Part shown: positions 24,426 to 33,388 of the stretch, in pieces | Layout of the letters: the number at the start of each line of letters is the position of its first letter | Numbering within the stretch: position 1 is the first letter of the stretch | From: Holophagales bacterium | Lineage (GTDB): Bacteria > Acidobacteriota > Thermoanaerobaculia > Multivoradales > Multivoraceae | Direction of reading: 5' to 3' | DNA length: 61,148 nucleotides | Assembly: GCA_009837885.1 (NCBI GenBank) | Contig: VXSP01000001.1 | Location: 1-61,148, forward strand | Program-made: the position numbers and the translations under genes | The notes under the pieces: generated by a model | Seen by the model: only the letters and a program-made list of their open reading frames with translations | What the model was told of the DNA's origin: nothing | The model's database searches: none

Positions 24426-25811
24426 CTATGACCCGGAGCCGATGGCGACCAGGTGACGCCGCGCCCGGAAGTAGATGACGCCGTCCGAGATCGCCGGCGT
24501 CGCCATCAGGGTCTCGCCGATTTCGTTGACGGCCACTTCGTTGAGTTCTTCACCGGCCTCGATGACGTAGACGTCACCGTCCTCGCTGTTCATGTAGATA
24601 CGGCCGCCGGCCGCGACCGGCGAGGCGGTGAAGCCGGAGGCGCCGCGACCCAGGCGCTGCTGGGCGACCCGCTCGCCGCTCTTCCAGTCGAACACGGTGA
24701 CGACACCGTTGTCGAAGCCGAAGTACGCGAGGTCGCCGACCACGATCGGCGTCTGCATGTAGTTCCCGAGCCGCTCGTGGAACCAGAGCATCGCTTCGTG
24801 CTCGGGATCGATCCCGCCGTCGGCGTCCGGATCGATCGCGTAGACGGGCCGCATCGGGCCGTGGGCGCTGGTGATGAGGATCGGACCGTCGTCACCGGCG
24901 CGGATCGGCGTCGGCACCGGGATGTCGCCGCCGCCTTCGAGCCGCCAGAGTTCCTTTCCGGTGTCGAAGTCGTAGCCGCCGATGTGCTGGTAGCCGTTGA
25001 CGACGATCTGGCGGCTGCCGTTGCTCCGCGGGAACACGGCGGGCGTGCTCCAGGTGGGGATCTCGTCGCGCCCGGTGCGCCAGAATTCCTCGCCGGTCGC
25101 CGCGTCGAGCGCCGCGAGGAAGGAGTCGCCCTGCACATCGACCTGGATGATGACGCGGCCGTCGTGGACCAGGGGTGAACTCGCGAATCCCCATTGCGCG
25201 GTCTTGACCATGAAGAAGCCGGAGTCGAGCACCCCGAACTGGCGGTTCCAGAGCGGGTTACCGTCCAGGTCGTAGGCGTGGAGCCCCTCGGAACCGAAGA
25301 AGACGACCAGGACCTCGCCGTCCGTGGCCGGCGTCGAGTTCGTGTGGGAGGCCTTCGTGTGGCGCTTGACCGCCGGCGTGCCTTCGAACGCGGTCCGCTG
25401 CCACAGCAGCTCGCCGCTTCGCTTGTCGTAGGCGAGGACCACGTAGCGTTGGGGAGGCTCGCCCACGACGGGCGCGATGTCGCCGTAGAGGCCGACCTTG
25501 AGCGAGGCCTCCTTGCCCTCGGGCACGGACGAGGTCAGAAACAGGCGGTCGCCCCAAATGACGGGACTCGAGTGGCCGAGACCCGGCACGGCGACGCGGA
25601 AGAGGACGTTCTCGCCTGTCTCCATGTTCCAGGTGGCCGGCGGGGCTCCGGTGCCGTTGCCGTCGGCGGCGTTGCCGCGGAAGGACGGCCAGTTGTCGGA
25701 GGCCGCGGCGAGTGAGGGCGCTGTTGCGGCGAGAACAGCCAGAGCCAGAAGGCGTCGAATCGGGGGAACGGTGGCTGGCGTCTTCATCACTGGAGTATCT
25801 TGGATCATCAC
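24426..25811 (-). CDS. Secreted PQQ-type beta-propeller protein (paralogue 2)
   Basis: This is near-identical in design to the protein at 23066: signal peptide (LLALAVLAATAPSLAAA), then DNWPSFRGNAADG and the same blade sequence order (LLWQRTAFEGTPAVKRH, YDFDTGKELWRLEGG). Its translation could begin at 25811 (GTG) but ATG 25787 is attractive: GATACT lies 6 bases before it (25794-25799), as for other leaderless-type starts here, and it leaves a normal signal peptide. It is the upstream gene of the tandem pair. Confidence 0.87.
   Translation of the reverse strand: MMIQDTPVMKTPATVPPIRRLLALAVLAATAPSLAAASDNWPSFRGNAADGNGTGAPPATWNMETGENVLFRVAVPGLGHSSPVIWGDRLFLTSSVPEGKEASLKVGLYGDIAPVVGEPPQRYVVLAYDKRSGELLWQRTAFEGTPAVKRHTKASHTNSTPATDGEVLVVFFGSEGLHAYDLDGNPLWNRQFGVLDSGFFMVKTAQWGFASSPLVHDGRVIIQVDVQGDSFLAALDAATGEEFWRTGRDEIPTWSTPAVFPRSNGSRQIVVNGYQHIGGYDFDTGKELWRLEGGGDIPVPTPIRAGDDGPILITSAHGPMRPVYAIDPDADGGIDPEHEAMLWFHERLGNYMQTPIVVGDLAYFGFDNGVVTVFDWKSGERVAQQRLGRGASGFTASPVAAGGRIYMNSEDGDVYVIEAGEELNEVAVNEIGETLMATPAISDGVIYFRARRHLVAIGSGS
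25794..25799 (-). promoter_or_regulatory. GATACT box 6 nt before ATG 25787
   Basis: On the minus strand GATACT is followed by 6 bases and ATG, matching the leaderless pattern; it argues for the downstream start of the propeller gene. Confidence 0.35.
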
Positions 25812-25853
25812 CTGAGGTTACGTCGAGACGGAACGGGAGGTTTGAAGTAGCAC

Positions 25854-26867
25854 ATGAGTTCACCGATGAGCGTCTTCTGGGACCCGCGTTGTGAGGTGCA
25901 CACTGTACCGAGGGGGTTTCCGGAGCGGCCAGAACGCCTGCAGCTCGCGCTGCCGTACCTGCGAGAGCGGGGCTGGGACCTGGTCGAAGCGGGCTCGGGC
26001 GGGCCGGTCGGCGGAATGGTCGGGCAGAGCCGCCGGCTGGCCGGTCTTGTCCACGATGCCGAGTACATCGAGCGGATGGAGGCGGCGGTCGCCGATGTCG
26101 CCGAGTTGGCGGCGAAGGGCGACTTCCCGCGTCGGCCGACGCCGATGCTCGACACGAACGACAATCCGCTGTCGCCAGGGACGGCGGACGCCGCCTGGGC
26201 CGCGGTCGATGCCGCGCTTGCGGCGGGCGACCACGTCATGCTGGGTGCCGGCCACCGGGCGATGAGCGTCACCCGGCCGCCCGGGCACCACTGCGAGCGG
26301 GACCGGGCGATGGGCTTCTGCTACCTGAACCAGATCGCGGTCCTCGCCCAGGGCCTGATCGACGTGCACGGCGTGGAACGGGTGGCCATCCTGGACTTCG
26401 ACGTCCACCACGGCAACGGAACCCAGCACCTGTTCGACCACCGGGCCGACGTCGCCTATCTGAGCGTCCACCAGTACCCCTTCTACCCGGGCACCGGGGC
26501 CGCCAGCGAGCGCGGGATTGGCGAAGGCGAGGGCACGACGGTGAACGCGCCGCTGCCGGCCGGCAGCGGCGACGACGTCTACGGCGAGGTAATGGCTGAC
26601 CTGCTGTTGCCGGCGATCCGCTCGTTCGACCCGGACGTGCTGCTCGTGTCGGCCGGCTTCGACGCCTGGCGGAACGACCCGATCGCCGGCATGGAGCTGA
26701 CCGAGGAGAGCTTCCATCGCTTCGGCGTCGACCTGGCCGAGCTGGCGGAGGAGATCTGCGAGGGGCGGCTCGTGTCCGTGCTCGAGGGCGGCTACGACCT
26801 GAACGCCCTGCCGCGGCTGATCGACGTCTATCTCCGGGGCACCGTCGGCACGGGGCTGGATGCCTGA
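25854..26867 (+). CDS. Histone-deacetylase-superfamily deacetylase (AcuC/acetylpolyamine amidohydrolase-like)
   Basis: The 337-residue enzyme has the family core: ERPERLQ near residue 25, RPPGHH at 141-146 (catalytic His pair), FCYLN, the zinc-site DFDVHHGNGTQ at 181-191, SVHQYPFYPGTG, SAGFDAWRNDP and the closing GGYDL with the catalytic Tyr. It should remove acetyl groups from a small amine or protein lysine; which substrate cannot be told. A GGGAGG site lies 13 bases before ATG 25854. It is divergent from the propeller pair. Confidence 0.92.
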   Translation: MSSPMSVFWDPRCEVHTVPRGFPERPERLQLALPYLRERGWDLVEAGSGGPVGGMVGQSRRLAGLVHDAEYIERMEAAVADVAELAAKGDFPRRPTPMLDTNDNPLSPGTADAAWAAVDAALAAGDHVMLGAGHRAMSVTRPPGHHCERDRAMGFCYLNQIAVLAQGLIDVHGVERVAILDFDVHHGNGTQHLFDHRADVAYLSVHQYPFYPGTGAASERGIGEGEGTTVNAPLPAGSGDDVYGEVMADLLLPAIRSFDPDVLLVSAGFDAWRNDPIAGMELTEESFHRFGVDLAELAEEICEGRLVSVLEGGYDLNALPRLIDVYLRGTVGTGLDA

Positions 26868-26929
26868 GGAATCTCGCCCGTCTCCCGGTGCGTTGTACGA
26901 TCTGACAAAGGAACGGAGGGGCCCAAGCG

Positions 26930-27331
26930 TTGAGAACCAAGCCGAGCTTCCCGATCAGGATACGCACCCAGAACGTCCAGTTGACCGATGACCTGAAGCA
27001 GTCGATCGAGTCCGAGGCGGCGGCGCTGAAGCGCTTCAACTCCCGGATCGTCGACTGCGAAGTGACGATCGCCGGCCCCGGCCGGAATCATCGGGGCGGC
27101 CTGGCGTTCGACATCGTGGTCAAGGTCGCCCTGCCGGGCCCGGACGTGGTGGTTCACCGCTCGGCCACGGCCTCCATTCCGGTCGCGATCAACCAGTCGT
27201 TCGCCACCGCCCGCCGCCGCGTCAAGCGTCAGGCCCACCTCCGCCGGCGCCGCGTGCCGTTCAACCGCACCTCCGGCGTCGGCCGCCGCGGCCGGCCGCG
27301 CGGCAACGGCCGCCGGCTCGCGCGGGCGTAG
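26930..27331 (+). CDS. HPF/RaiA-like ribosome-associated protein with Arg-rich tail
   Basis: The 133-residue product resembles ribosome hibernation factors: IRTQNVQLTDDLKQSIESEAAALKRF-type beta-alpha start, CEVTIAGP, and a second strand-helix ending INQSFATARRRVKR. The last 35 residues are strongly basic (RRRRVPFNRTSG, GRRGRPRGNGRR), which could bind rRNA. The TTG 26930 start has GGAGG 10 bases upstream. It is shorter than long HPFs and lacks their C-terminal dimerisation domain. Confidence 0.7.
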   Translation: MRTKPSFPIRIRTQNVQLTDDLKQSIESEAAALKRFNSRIVDCEVTIAGPGRNHRGGLAFDIVVKVALPGPDVVVHRSATASIPVAINQSFATARRRVKRQAHLRRRRVPFNRTSGVGRRGRPRGNGRRLARA

Positions 27332-27440
27332 CGTCGGCAGCGCGGCGGCTTCGCTGACGACTGGACGGCGTTGCCGGACGGCGCCCGCAGCGTACGGACA
27401 CGGACGGCCGGTGGTTTGAGCGGCTGCGCCGAAAGCCGCC

Positions 27441-28457
27441 CTAGCCCAGTACGATTTCGGCCGCTTGCCGTAGCTCTTGCTTGCTGCCGGCGCCGACGAG
27501 GAGGGTCGTCACGTCGCTGTCGTCGAAGGCCTGGAGGCGATCCCTGATCCGTTCGGCTGGGCCGACGAGGGAGATCTCGTCGGCGAAGTCGTCGGGGACG
27601 GCGGCTACGGCTTCTTCGCGCTTGCCGGTCATGAAGAGTTCCTGGATGCGCAGGGACTCTTCCTCCCAGCCCATGCGGGCCATGAGCTCGCGGTGGAAGT
27701 TCCGGTTCTTCGCGCCCATGCCGCCGACGTAGAGGGCCAGGGACTGCTTGATCGACAGGAGGGCCTCGGAGACGTCGTCGTGGACGCGGAGCCGGGCCCC
27801 GTAGGCGACCTCGAAGCCATTGCTGCGGCCCGCGAGCGACTCGGCGTAGACCTCGGGCCGGTAGGGCGAGTAGTAGAGCGGCAGCCAGCCGCTGCAGAGT
27901 TCGGCGGCGAGGGCGACGTTCTTGGGCCCCTCGGCGCCGAGGAAGATGGGCAGGTCGGAACGCAGCGGGTGGACGATCGAGCGGAGCGGCTTGCCCAGTC
28001 CCCACGAACCATCGCCGGTGAAAGGCAGCGGGTAGTGCTCGCTGTGCTGGGTCACGGGTTCCTCGCGGGTGAGGATCTTCTGGATGATCTCGATGTAGGC
28101 GCGGGTGCGCGACAGCGGTTTGCCGAAGGGCTGTCCGTACCAGCCCTCGACGACCTGGGGTCCCGAGACGCCGAGACCGAGGATGACCCGGCCCTTCGAC
28201 AGGTGATCGAGGGTCATCGCGTGCATGGCCGTCGACGCCGGCGTCCGCGCCGAGATCTGGGCGATGCCGGTGCCCAGGCGGATCTTTGAGGTGTGCGCGC
28301 CGATCCAGGCCAGGGGCGTGAACACATCGGAGCCCCACGCCTCCGCAGTGAAGACGCAGTCGTAGCCGAGCGCTTCCGCTTCGATGGCGATGTCGAGGAA
28401 ATCGGGACGCGGCCCCGCGCCCCAGTACCCGAGTTGAAGTCCGAGTTTGAGTGCCAT
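27441..28457 (-). CDS. LLM-class (F420/FMN-dependent) oxidoreductase
   Basis: The 338-residue luciferase-like TIM barrel begins LGLQLGYWGAGP and has EAEALGYDCVFTAEAWGSD, TSKIRLGTGIAQI, HAMTLDHLSKGRVILGLGVSGPQV and GAEGPKNVALAAEL, as in F420-dependent LLM oxidoreductases of the N5,N10-methylene-H4MPT-reductase-like type. ATG 28457 is preferred over upstream codons because TAGGGT lies 8 bases before it. It shares a very short divergent region with the C-S lyase gene. The substrate is unknown. Confidence 0.9.
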   Translation of the reverse strand: MALKLGLQLGYWGAGPRPDFLDIAIEAEALGYDCVFTAEAWGSDVFTPLAWIGAHTSKIRLGTGIAQISARTPASTAMHAMTLDHLSKGRVILGLGVSGPQVVEGWYGQPFGKPLSRTRAYIEIIQKILTREEPVTQHSEHYPLPFTGDGSWGLGKPLRSIVHPLRSDLPIFLGAEGPKNVALAAELCSGWLPLYYSPYRPEVYAESLAGRSNGFEVAYGARLRVHDDVSEALLSIKQSLALYVGGMGAKNRNFHRELMARMGWEEESLRIQELFMTGKREEAVAAVPDDFADEISLVGPAERIRDRLQAFDDSDVTTLLVGAGSKQELRQAAEIVLG

Positions 28458-28465
28458 GGGGCCGC

Positions 28466-28471
28466 ACCCTA
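28466..28471 (-). promoter_or_regulatory. TAGGGT box 8 nt before LLM start
   Basis: The reverse complement of accctа at this site reads TAGGGT, with 8 bases to ATG 28457 and no Shine-Dalgarno. It lies only 11 bases from the divergent box at 28483. Confidence 0.4.
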
Positions 28472-28482
28472 GCAGCGCTTGA

Positions 28483-28488
28483 TAGCTT
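28483..28488 (+). promoter_or_regulatory. TAGCTT box 6 nt before C-S lyase start
   Basis: TAGCTT is followed by 6 bases and GTG 28495. Both divergent genes thus have -10-like boxes within 37 bases, so their -35 contacts would fall in each other's coding start. Confidence 0.4.
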
Positions 28489-28494
28489 GCGCCC

Positions 28495-29688
28495 GTGTCG
28501 CTGAAGGAGCAGTTCGACGGCCTCCAGCTCGGGGATCTGGAGGCCCGCACCGGGTTCAAGTGGAGCCGCTACACGGCGAACGGCAGCGGCATCCTGCCGG
28601 CGTGGGTCGCGGATATGGACTTTCCCGTTGCCGAGCCGATCCTGGACGTGGTTCGGGGACTCGTCGAGCGCTCCGATTTCGGCTACTGCGAGCCGCCGGA
28701 GATCGGCGATCTGCCGGAGATCTTCGGCCGGCGGATGGAGGAGCAGCTCGGCTGGACGGTGGAGCCGGAGCGGATCCGCTTCCTGGTCAACGCGCTCCAG
28801 GGCCTCGATCTCGCGGTGATGCTGGGCGCCGGCAAGGGCGAGGGGGTCGTGATTCAGACGCCGATCTACCCGCCCTTTCTCGAGGCGGTCTCCGGCACCG
28901 GCCGGCGGCTCGTCGAGTCGCCGCTTCGCCGGGGGACGGAGCGGTTCGAGATGGACCTCGATCAGTTGCGGGCCACGATCGACAGGGACACGCGCGTGTT
29001 CATGCTCTGCAATCCCCACAATCCGAGCGGCCGCGTCTGGACTCGAAGCGAACTGGAGGCGGTGGCCGAACTGGCGATCGAGCACGACCTGATCGTCCTC
29101 GCCGACGAGATCCACAACGAACTCGTGTTTCCGGGCCACCGGCACACCGTGTTCGAGACCTTGGGCCCCGAGGTGAAGGAACGGACGGTCACGATCACCT
29201 CGGCGACGAAGTCGTTCAACCTCGCGGGCCTGGAACTCGCGTTACTGGTCTTCGGCAGCGAGAAGCTCAAGAAGCGGTTCGACGAGTTACCGCACTTCGT
29301 TCTCGCGCATCCGGGCATTCTGGGCGTCGAGGCGGCGCGGGCAGCCTGGCGCCACGGCGGCCCCTGGCTGGAAGAGACGGTCGCCTACCTGGACGCGAAC
29401 CGGGCCTTCGTCACGGACTTCGTCAACCGTCGCCTGCCTGGGGTCGTGCACGGTCCCCAGGAAGCGACCTACCTCTACTGGCTGGACTGCCGCGGGCTCG
29501 ATCTGCCGATGGCGGCTTCCCGGTTCTTCCTGAAGCGGGCGAGGGTGGCGCTCAACGACGGCGCGGAGTTCGGCCCGCCGAACTCGCCGCTCGGATTCGA
29601 GCGCTGCACGCGGCTCAACTTCGCCACCTCGCGGGCCATCCTCGAAGAGATCGTGGAACGGATGGCGGCCGCGGTGGAGAACGCCTGA
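28495..29688 (+). CDS. PatB/MalY-type PLP-dependent C-S lyase (or aminotransferase)
   Basis: The 397-residue fold-type I PLP enzyme follows the MalY/PatB pattern: RTGFKWSRY and LPAWVADMDF at the N-terminus, FGYCEPP, TPIYPPF, LCNPHNPSGRVW, the cofactor Asp in ADEIHNELVFPGH, and the Schiff-base Lys239 in TSATKSFNLAGL. By family it cleaves the beta C-S bond of cystathionine or related thioethers. Start GTG 28495 with a TAGCTT box 6 bases upstream. Confidence 0.9.
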   Translation: MSLKEQFDGLQLGDLEARTGFKWSRYTANGSGILPAWVADMDFPVAEPILDVVRGLVERSDFGYCEPPEIGDLPEIFGRRMEEQLGWTVEPERIRFLVNALQGLDLAVMLGAGKGEGVVIQTPIYPPFLEAVSGTGRRLVESPLRRGTERFEMDLDQLRATIDRDTRVFMLCNPHNPSGRVWTRSELEAVAELAIEHDLIVLADEIHNELVFPGHRHTVFETLGPEVKERTVTITSATKSFNLAGLELALLVFGSEKLKKRFDELPHFVLAHPGILGVEAARAAWRHGGPWLEETVAYLDANRAFVTDFVNRRLPGVVHGPQEATYLYWLDCRGLDLPMAASRFFLKRARVALNDGAEFGPPNSPLGFERCTRLNFATSRAILEEIVERMAAAVENA

Positions 29689-29707
29689 GCGTACGGGACC
29701 GCTGAAG

Positions 29708-31090
29708 ATGAGTAGTCCTCGTCGGCGTGACGTTAGAGCCTGGTTGCTGCCGTGCCTGCTTGCGGGCCCGCTGGCCGCGCAGAGCGAGGCCGGCTCTGAC
29801 GCACAACTGCCGGACGTCGAGTGCCTTCGGCTCATGCGGAAGGCCCGGATCGCGGAGCTGACGTCTCGACCCACGGAAGAAGTGGCCTGGCTCAACCAGG
29901 CCCGGGAGGAGTGCAACGAACCGGTTACTCCTCTGGTCGCCCTGCTCACCTTTCACCAGCGCGTCGGGCTTCCCGAGGCCGAAGTCCGGGACGTTCGCCG
30001 TGAGCTGGTCGCCGCACTCGATGATCCGGCGGGCGCGACGCCTGGCGTGCTGAGTCATATCGCCCGCGCCGCGGACGCGGAAGAATCCGTTCTGCGGGCG
30101 GCGCTCGGGCTCGTGGAACGCCGTCTCGCGGAGGACGACGCGGAGGATCGGGCACGCTTCCTGAGGCTCTCGGCCGTACTCAACGAACGACTGGGCCGGC
30201 CCGAGGAAGCGTTGTCCTTGCTGTACGAGCTACGCATCCTGGAGCCGGGCAATGAGATCGTCAATCATCTCCTGTTGCGGTCGCTGGAGGCCGGTGGCCG
30301 GTGGAGCGAGGCAGCCGATCTGCTGGCGGAGTTGACGGCCTCCGGTGGACCCTACGTGCGCTCCCGCTTCGTTCGGGCGCTCGCCCGCGCCGGACGTCTG
30401 GAGGAAGCGCAGCGGGAGCTTGAACTCCTTGGCCAGGAATGGAACGACGAGGGTGGACAGGCCCGGCTGGCGTTTTCCGCGGTCGTGCTGTCAGCGGCCT
30501 GGAACCTCCGTGACGCCGGGAAGATCGAGGAGGCGGAGTCCCTGTTCAGGCGCGCCTCCGAGTTCGCGCCGCCGGAGTCCTGGGCCGCTACGGAAGCGGA
30601 CCGCGCCCTTGTGAATCTCTACGGTACGACGGAGGAGCGGGCGGCTCTGCGGGAGGAGGCGCGGCGGCGGTTCGAACAGGAGGCGGATGGAGCGACCCTG
30701 CTCAACGAGGGCGCGAGACTGTTGAGCGCCGGCGAGCCCGTCAAGGCACTCGACCTCTTCAGACGAGCGAGTGAGGAGCTCGGCCACCTCGAGGCGGTCT
30801 GGTACAACCTGGGCTTCGCGGCCTACCGGGCCGAGCGCTGGGAGGAGGCTGCGGAAGCGCTCGACCGGGCGGCCCAGTTGAATCCCGAGAGGGTGGAGAA
30901 CGCCTTCTTCAGTGGATTGGCGCTGGTCGAGCTGGAGCGCTGGGAGGAAGCGATCCCGCGGCTCCTGCGCACGCTGGAACTCGACCCGGCACGCCGCCTC
31001 GCCCACTACAACCTGTGGGTCTGCTACAAGAGCCTGGGCCGGGAGGCCGAGGCGGCGGCTCACCGCGCGGCCTACGACGCGTCCCGGTAA
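29708..31090 (+). CDS. Secreted tetratricopeptide-repeat protein
   Basis: The 460-residue protein has a signal peptide (WLLPCLLAGPLAAQ) and at least six TPR-like helical pairs, for instance LGRPEEALSLLYELRILEPGN, AGRLEEAQRELELLGQ and EERWEEAAEALDRAAQLNPER-type repeats in the C-terminal third. It is probably an envelope scaffold. It ends 20 bases from the convergent TonB-C/peptidase gene. No enzymatic motif is seen. Confidence 0.85.
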   Translation: MSSPRRRDVRAWLLPCLLAGPLAAQSEAGSDAQLPDVECLRLMRKARIAELTSRPTEEVAWLNQAREECNEPVTPLVALLTFHQRVGLPEAEVRDVRRELVAALDDPAGATPGVLSHIARAADAEESVLRAALGLVERRLAEDDAEDRARFLRLSAVLNERLGRPEEALSLLYELRILEPGNEIVNHLLLRSLEAGGRWSEAADLLAELTASGGPYVRSRFVRALARAGRLEEAQRELELLGQEWNDEGGQARLAFSAVVLSAAWNLRDAGKIEEAESLFRRASEFAPPESWAATEADRALVNLYGTTEERAALREEARRRFEQEADGATLLNEGARLLSAGEPVKALDLFRRASEELGHLEAVWYNLGFAAYRAERWEEAAEALDRAAQLNPERVENAFFSGLALVELERWEEAIPRLLRTLELDPARRLAHYNLWVCYKSLGREAEAAAHRAAYDASR

Positions 31091-31110
31091 GGGATCGCGG
31101 TGCAGGCGAT

Positions 31111-32514
31111 TCAGAACCGCCGGACGTAGCGCTCGAACTCGTCCTGCAGCTCTTCGGGCTGGAGACCGTAGGCGGCCTGCAGGGCGTCCCGACTGGCGTA
31201 CTCCTCCGTCAGGTAGAGCAGCAACCGGGCGAAGGTCTCGTCGCTTTCCCAGGTCTCCCTGCCGTGGCGGAGGAAATGGGTGAACAGCCAGGAGAAACCG
31301 TAGAAGACCTGGTAGCGCTCGCCATAGAACGTGTCGGCCGTTGCCTCGATCAGTTCGACGATTGACGGCGCCTCCCCCTGCCTGAGGCTCAGGCGGGCCT
31401 CGCGCACGCTCCAGGCCGACTCGCTTTGGAGGCGTACCGGTCCGCTTCGGCCGTGGGGGACGACGTAGCGCCCCTGGTTCAGTTCGCCCGTGATCAGCCG
31501 TCCGTTTTCGATCCTCGAGTTGGCGAAGTACTCGGCCAACCCTTCTTCCGCCCACCTGGGAAGGTTCTTTCCGGGCGCCGTGAGGTGGCTGTCGCTGAAG
31601 GCGTGGAAAGCCTCGTGCAGCATCGTGTTCAGGAGTTGATCGTAGTAGTGAACCTCCTGGTGGAAGGCCAGCAGTCCGGGCGACTGGTAGAAGCCGTTCG
31701 AGAACGCTCGGCCGCCGATGTCTCGATTCAGCTGCTTCAGCGAGTCTTGCCGACGGTACAGGTAGACCACGAGCTTCCAGTTCTGGGGCATTGGCTCGAT
31801 GTGCTCATCGAAGATCGAGTGGAAGACGTCGAAGACGGATTCCATGTTGCCGGCGAGGATGTCCACGGTCGACGCGTCCTCGGCGTCGCTGATCACTATG
31901 AACCGCGGCGTTTCACTTCGTCGCCGGTGGGTCCGGTCGATGTACTTCTCCGCGCTTTCGACGATTCCACTGAGCCTCTCGGCGCGCTCCTGCCGGGTCG
32001 GTGGCCGGTAGTTGAGCGGCAGGCTGCCGGACCCGGTCAGCGCTCGCAGGTCCTCGTCGACCTCGACGTCGAGGGCGCCGGGTCTGGTTTCGGAACGCCT
32101 CTCCGTGCTCAGGAACTTCATCCGCCACGACATGCTGGAGGGCACGGGATTGTCCTCGGCGTCGCGGGCGGGACCGTAGCGCCACCGCTTCAGATTCTCC
32201 GTCACCGAGGACCGCAGCAGGTCGTCGAACCTGGTCGACGGCTCGATCGCCAGGACCTGGACGCGACTGACAGCGCCGTTCTCGTCAATGTCGACCTTCA
32301 GTTCGACTTCCGGATCGATGCCGGTGCCTGCCATGGCCACAGGGGACAGGAGCTGCGGAGTACGAATTCCCACCGGCGGTGTGACGGCCTGGCCTGGGCC
32401 GTCTTGCCCGGACACGAGGCTGCCCGGCGCCGCCAGCAGCACGAGGCTGGCAAGACCGATCGCGGCCCCAAGCGGACCGTGGAAGACCGGCGCTGCCTGT
32501 CTACGGCTGCTCAG
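31111..32514 (-). CDS. Secreted protein: TonB-C-like domain plus HExxH metallopeptidase-like domain
   Basis: After a hydrophobic signal segment (AAIGLASLVLLAAPGSLV) comes a TonB C-terminal-like region (ELKVDIDENGAVSRVQVL, then ENLKRWRYGPA) and, from about residue 220, a DUF1570-like domain with the zinc motif HEAFHAF and the downstream RWAEEGLAEYF that would give the third ligand and a membrane-associated peptidase. A long upstream open frame is noncoding. The likely start is a rare CTG at 32512-32514 that overlaps the TGA of the gene before it (CTGA); no ATG, GTG or TTG lies between that stop and the signal peptide. Function as a peptidase is inferred. Confidence 0.78.
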   Translation of the reverse strand: MSSRRQAAPVFHGPLGAAIGLASLVLLAAPGSLVSGQDGPGQAVTPPVGIRTPQLLSPVAMAGTGIDPEVELKVDIDENGAVSRVQVLAIEPSTRFDDLLRSSVTENLKRWRYGPARDAEDNPVPSSMSWRMKFLSTERRSETRPGALDVEVDEDLRALTGSGSLPLNYRPPTRQERAERLSGIVESAEKYIDRTHRRRSETPRFIVISDAEDASTVDILAGNMESVFDVFHSIFDEHIEPMPQNWKLVVYLYRRQDSLKQLNRDIGGRAFSNGFYQSPGLLAFHQEVHYYDQLLNTMLHEAFHAFSDSHLTAPGKNLPRWAEEGLAEYFANSRIENGRLITGELNQGRYVVPHGRSGPVRLQSESAWSVREARLSLRQGEAPSIVELIEATADTFYGERYQVFYGFSWLFTHFLRHGRETWESDETFARLLLYLTEEYASRDALQAAYGLQPEELQDEFERYVRRF

Positions 32515-33302
32515 TCCCCGGAGACGGGCCACTCCAGGATCCGGCGGGGGCTGACTGTCCCGTCGCCGCCGTCCAGGAGGGCCTGGGGACCGCGCGTCGA
32601 CGCATTGGGCAGGAAGGACCGCAGCCAGGCGGTTGCAACGACCTCGGCGATGCCGAGGATCTCGCCGCGGTTGGCGCGGGAGTGCGCCGCCGCGGTCTCC
32701 ACCAGATCGATGAGATCGCGCTCGGCGTCTCCGCTGGGAAAGCCGAAGACCCCGCACAGACGCCCGGACTTCTCGTTGTCCAGGGTGACGACCCGCGCGC
32801 CGACGAGGTCTCCTTCTTCCAGGGGATCCATCGCGGCATGGGGCTCGACCCGGACACACTCGCGGCTTGTCACCTCGTCGAGAGGGATCAGATCCCCCTC
32901 CATGCGGCCGATCCGGTAGAGCTGCAACGTGCTTCCGACCAGCGCTTCGAGCCACTGGCGCTCGGTGACCTCCAGCAGCAGGCCGCCCTGGCCGAGCAGC
33001 TTTTCGGAGAAGCTGAAGGAGCGGCAATCTCCCTCCTCGGCGTCGGGCTCGAAGCGTCCCTGGGCGAGGATGCAGCTCATCGCGTTGGCGAAGAAGGTGG
33101 ACTGGTCGCGGCTGCTCCGGGCCTGGAGTTGCTCTTCCAGGTCGATCCGTTCCTGGTCGTCGAGGCCGATCAGGAACTGGTCCTCGATCGCCCATTCGAC
33201 TTCTTCGCCGTAGCGTTCCAGCAGCCAGCCGCTAGCGCGTTCCACCGCGCGGTCGAGCGCGGAGACGCCTACGGAGAGGGGAGCAACTTGCTGCTGTTCC
33301 AT
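32511..33302 (-). CDS. Conserved-looking protein of unknown function
   Basis: I do not recognise this 263-residue cytoplasmic, acidic protein. Visible features are an early ALDRAVERASGWLLERYGEE helix, LLLEVTERQWLEAL and QLYRIGRMEGDLIPLDEVT. It has no signal peptide. ATG 33302 has a TAGCAT box 6 bases upstream, and the stop is coupled (CTGA) to the TonB-C/metallopeptidase gene, so the two are probably made together. It could be a chaperone or regulator for that exported protein, which is only a guess from position. Confidence 0.75.
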   Translation of the reverse strand: MEQQQVAPLSVGVSALDRAVERASGWLLERYGEEVEWAIEDQFLIGLDDQERIDLEEQLQARSSRDQSTFFANAMSCILAQGRFEPDAEEGDCRSFSFSEKLLGQGGLLLEVTERQWLEALVGSTLQLYRIGRMEGDLIPLDEVTSRECVRVEPHAAMDPLEEGDLVGARVVTLDNEKSGRLCGVFGFPSGDAERDLIDLVETAAAHSRANRGEILGIAEVVATAWLRSFLPNASTRGPQALLDGGDGTVSPRRILEWPVSGD

Positions 33303-33308
33303 GCCAGG

Positions 33309-33314
33309 ATGCTA
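33309..33314 (-). promoter_or_regulatory. TAGCAT box 6 nt before ATG 33302
   Basis: On the minus strand TAGCAT lies 6 bases before the start of the unknown gene, with no ribosome site between, as in other leaderless-type starts here. Confidence 0.4.
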
Positions 33315-33388
33315 ACGGTGTTTCGTTGTAAATACCACAAAATGCGGAACTTAGCGAAATCGGCACGTGTTCCCCGAGTCCTGCCGCC

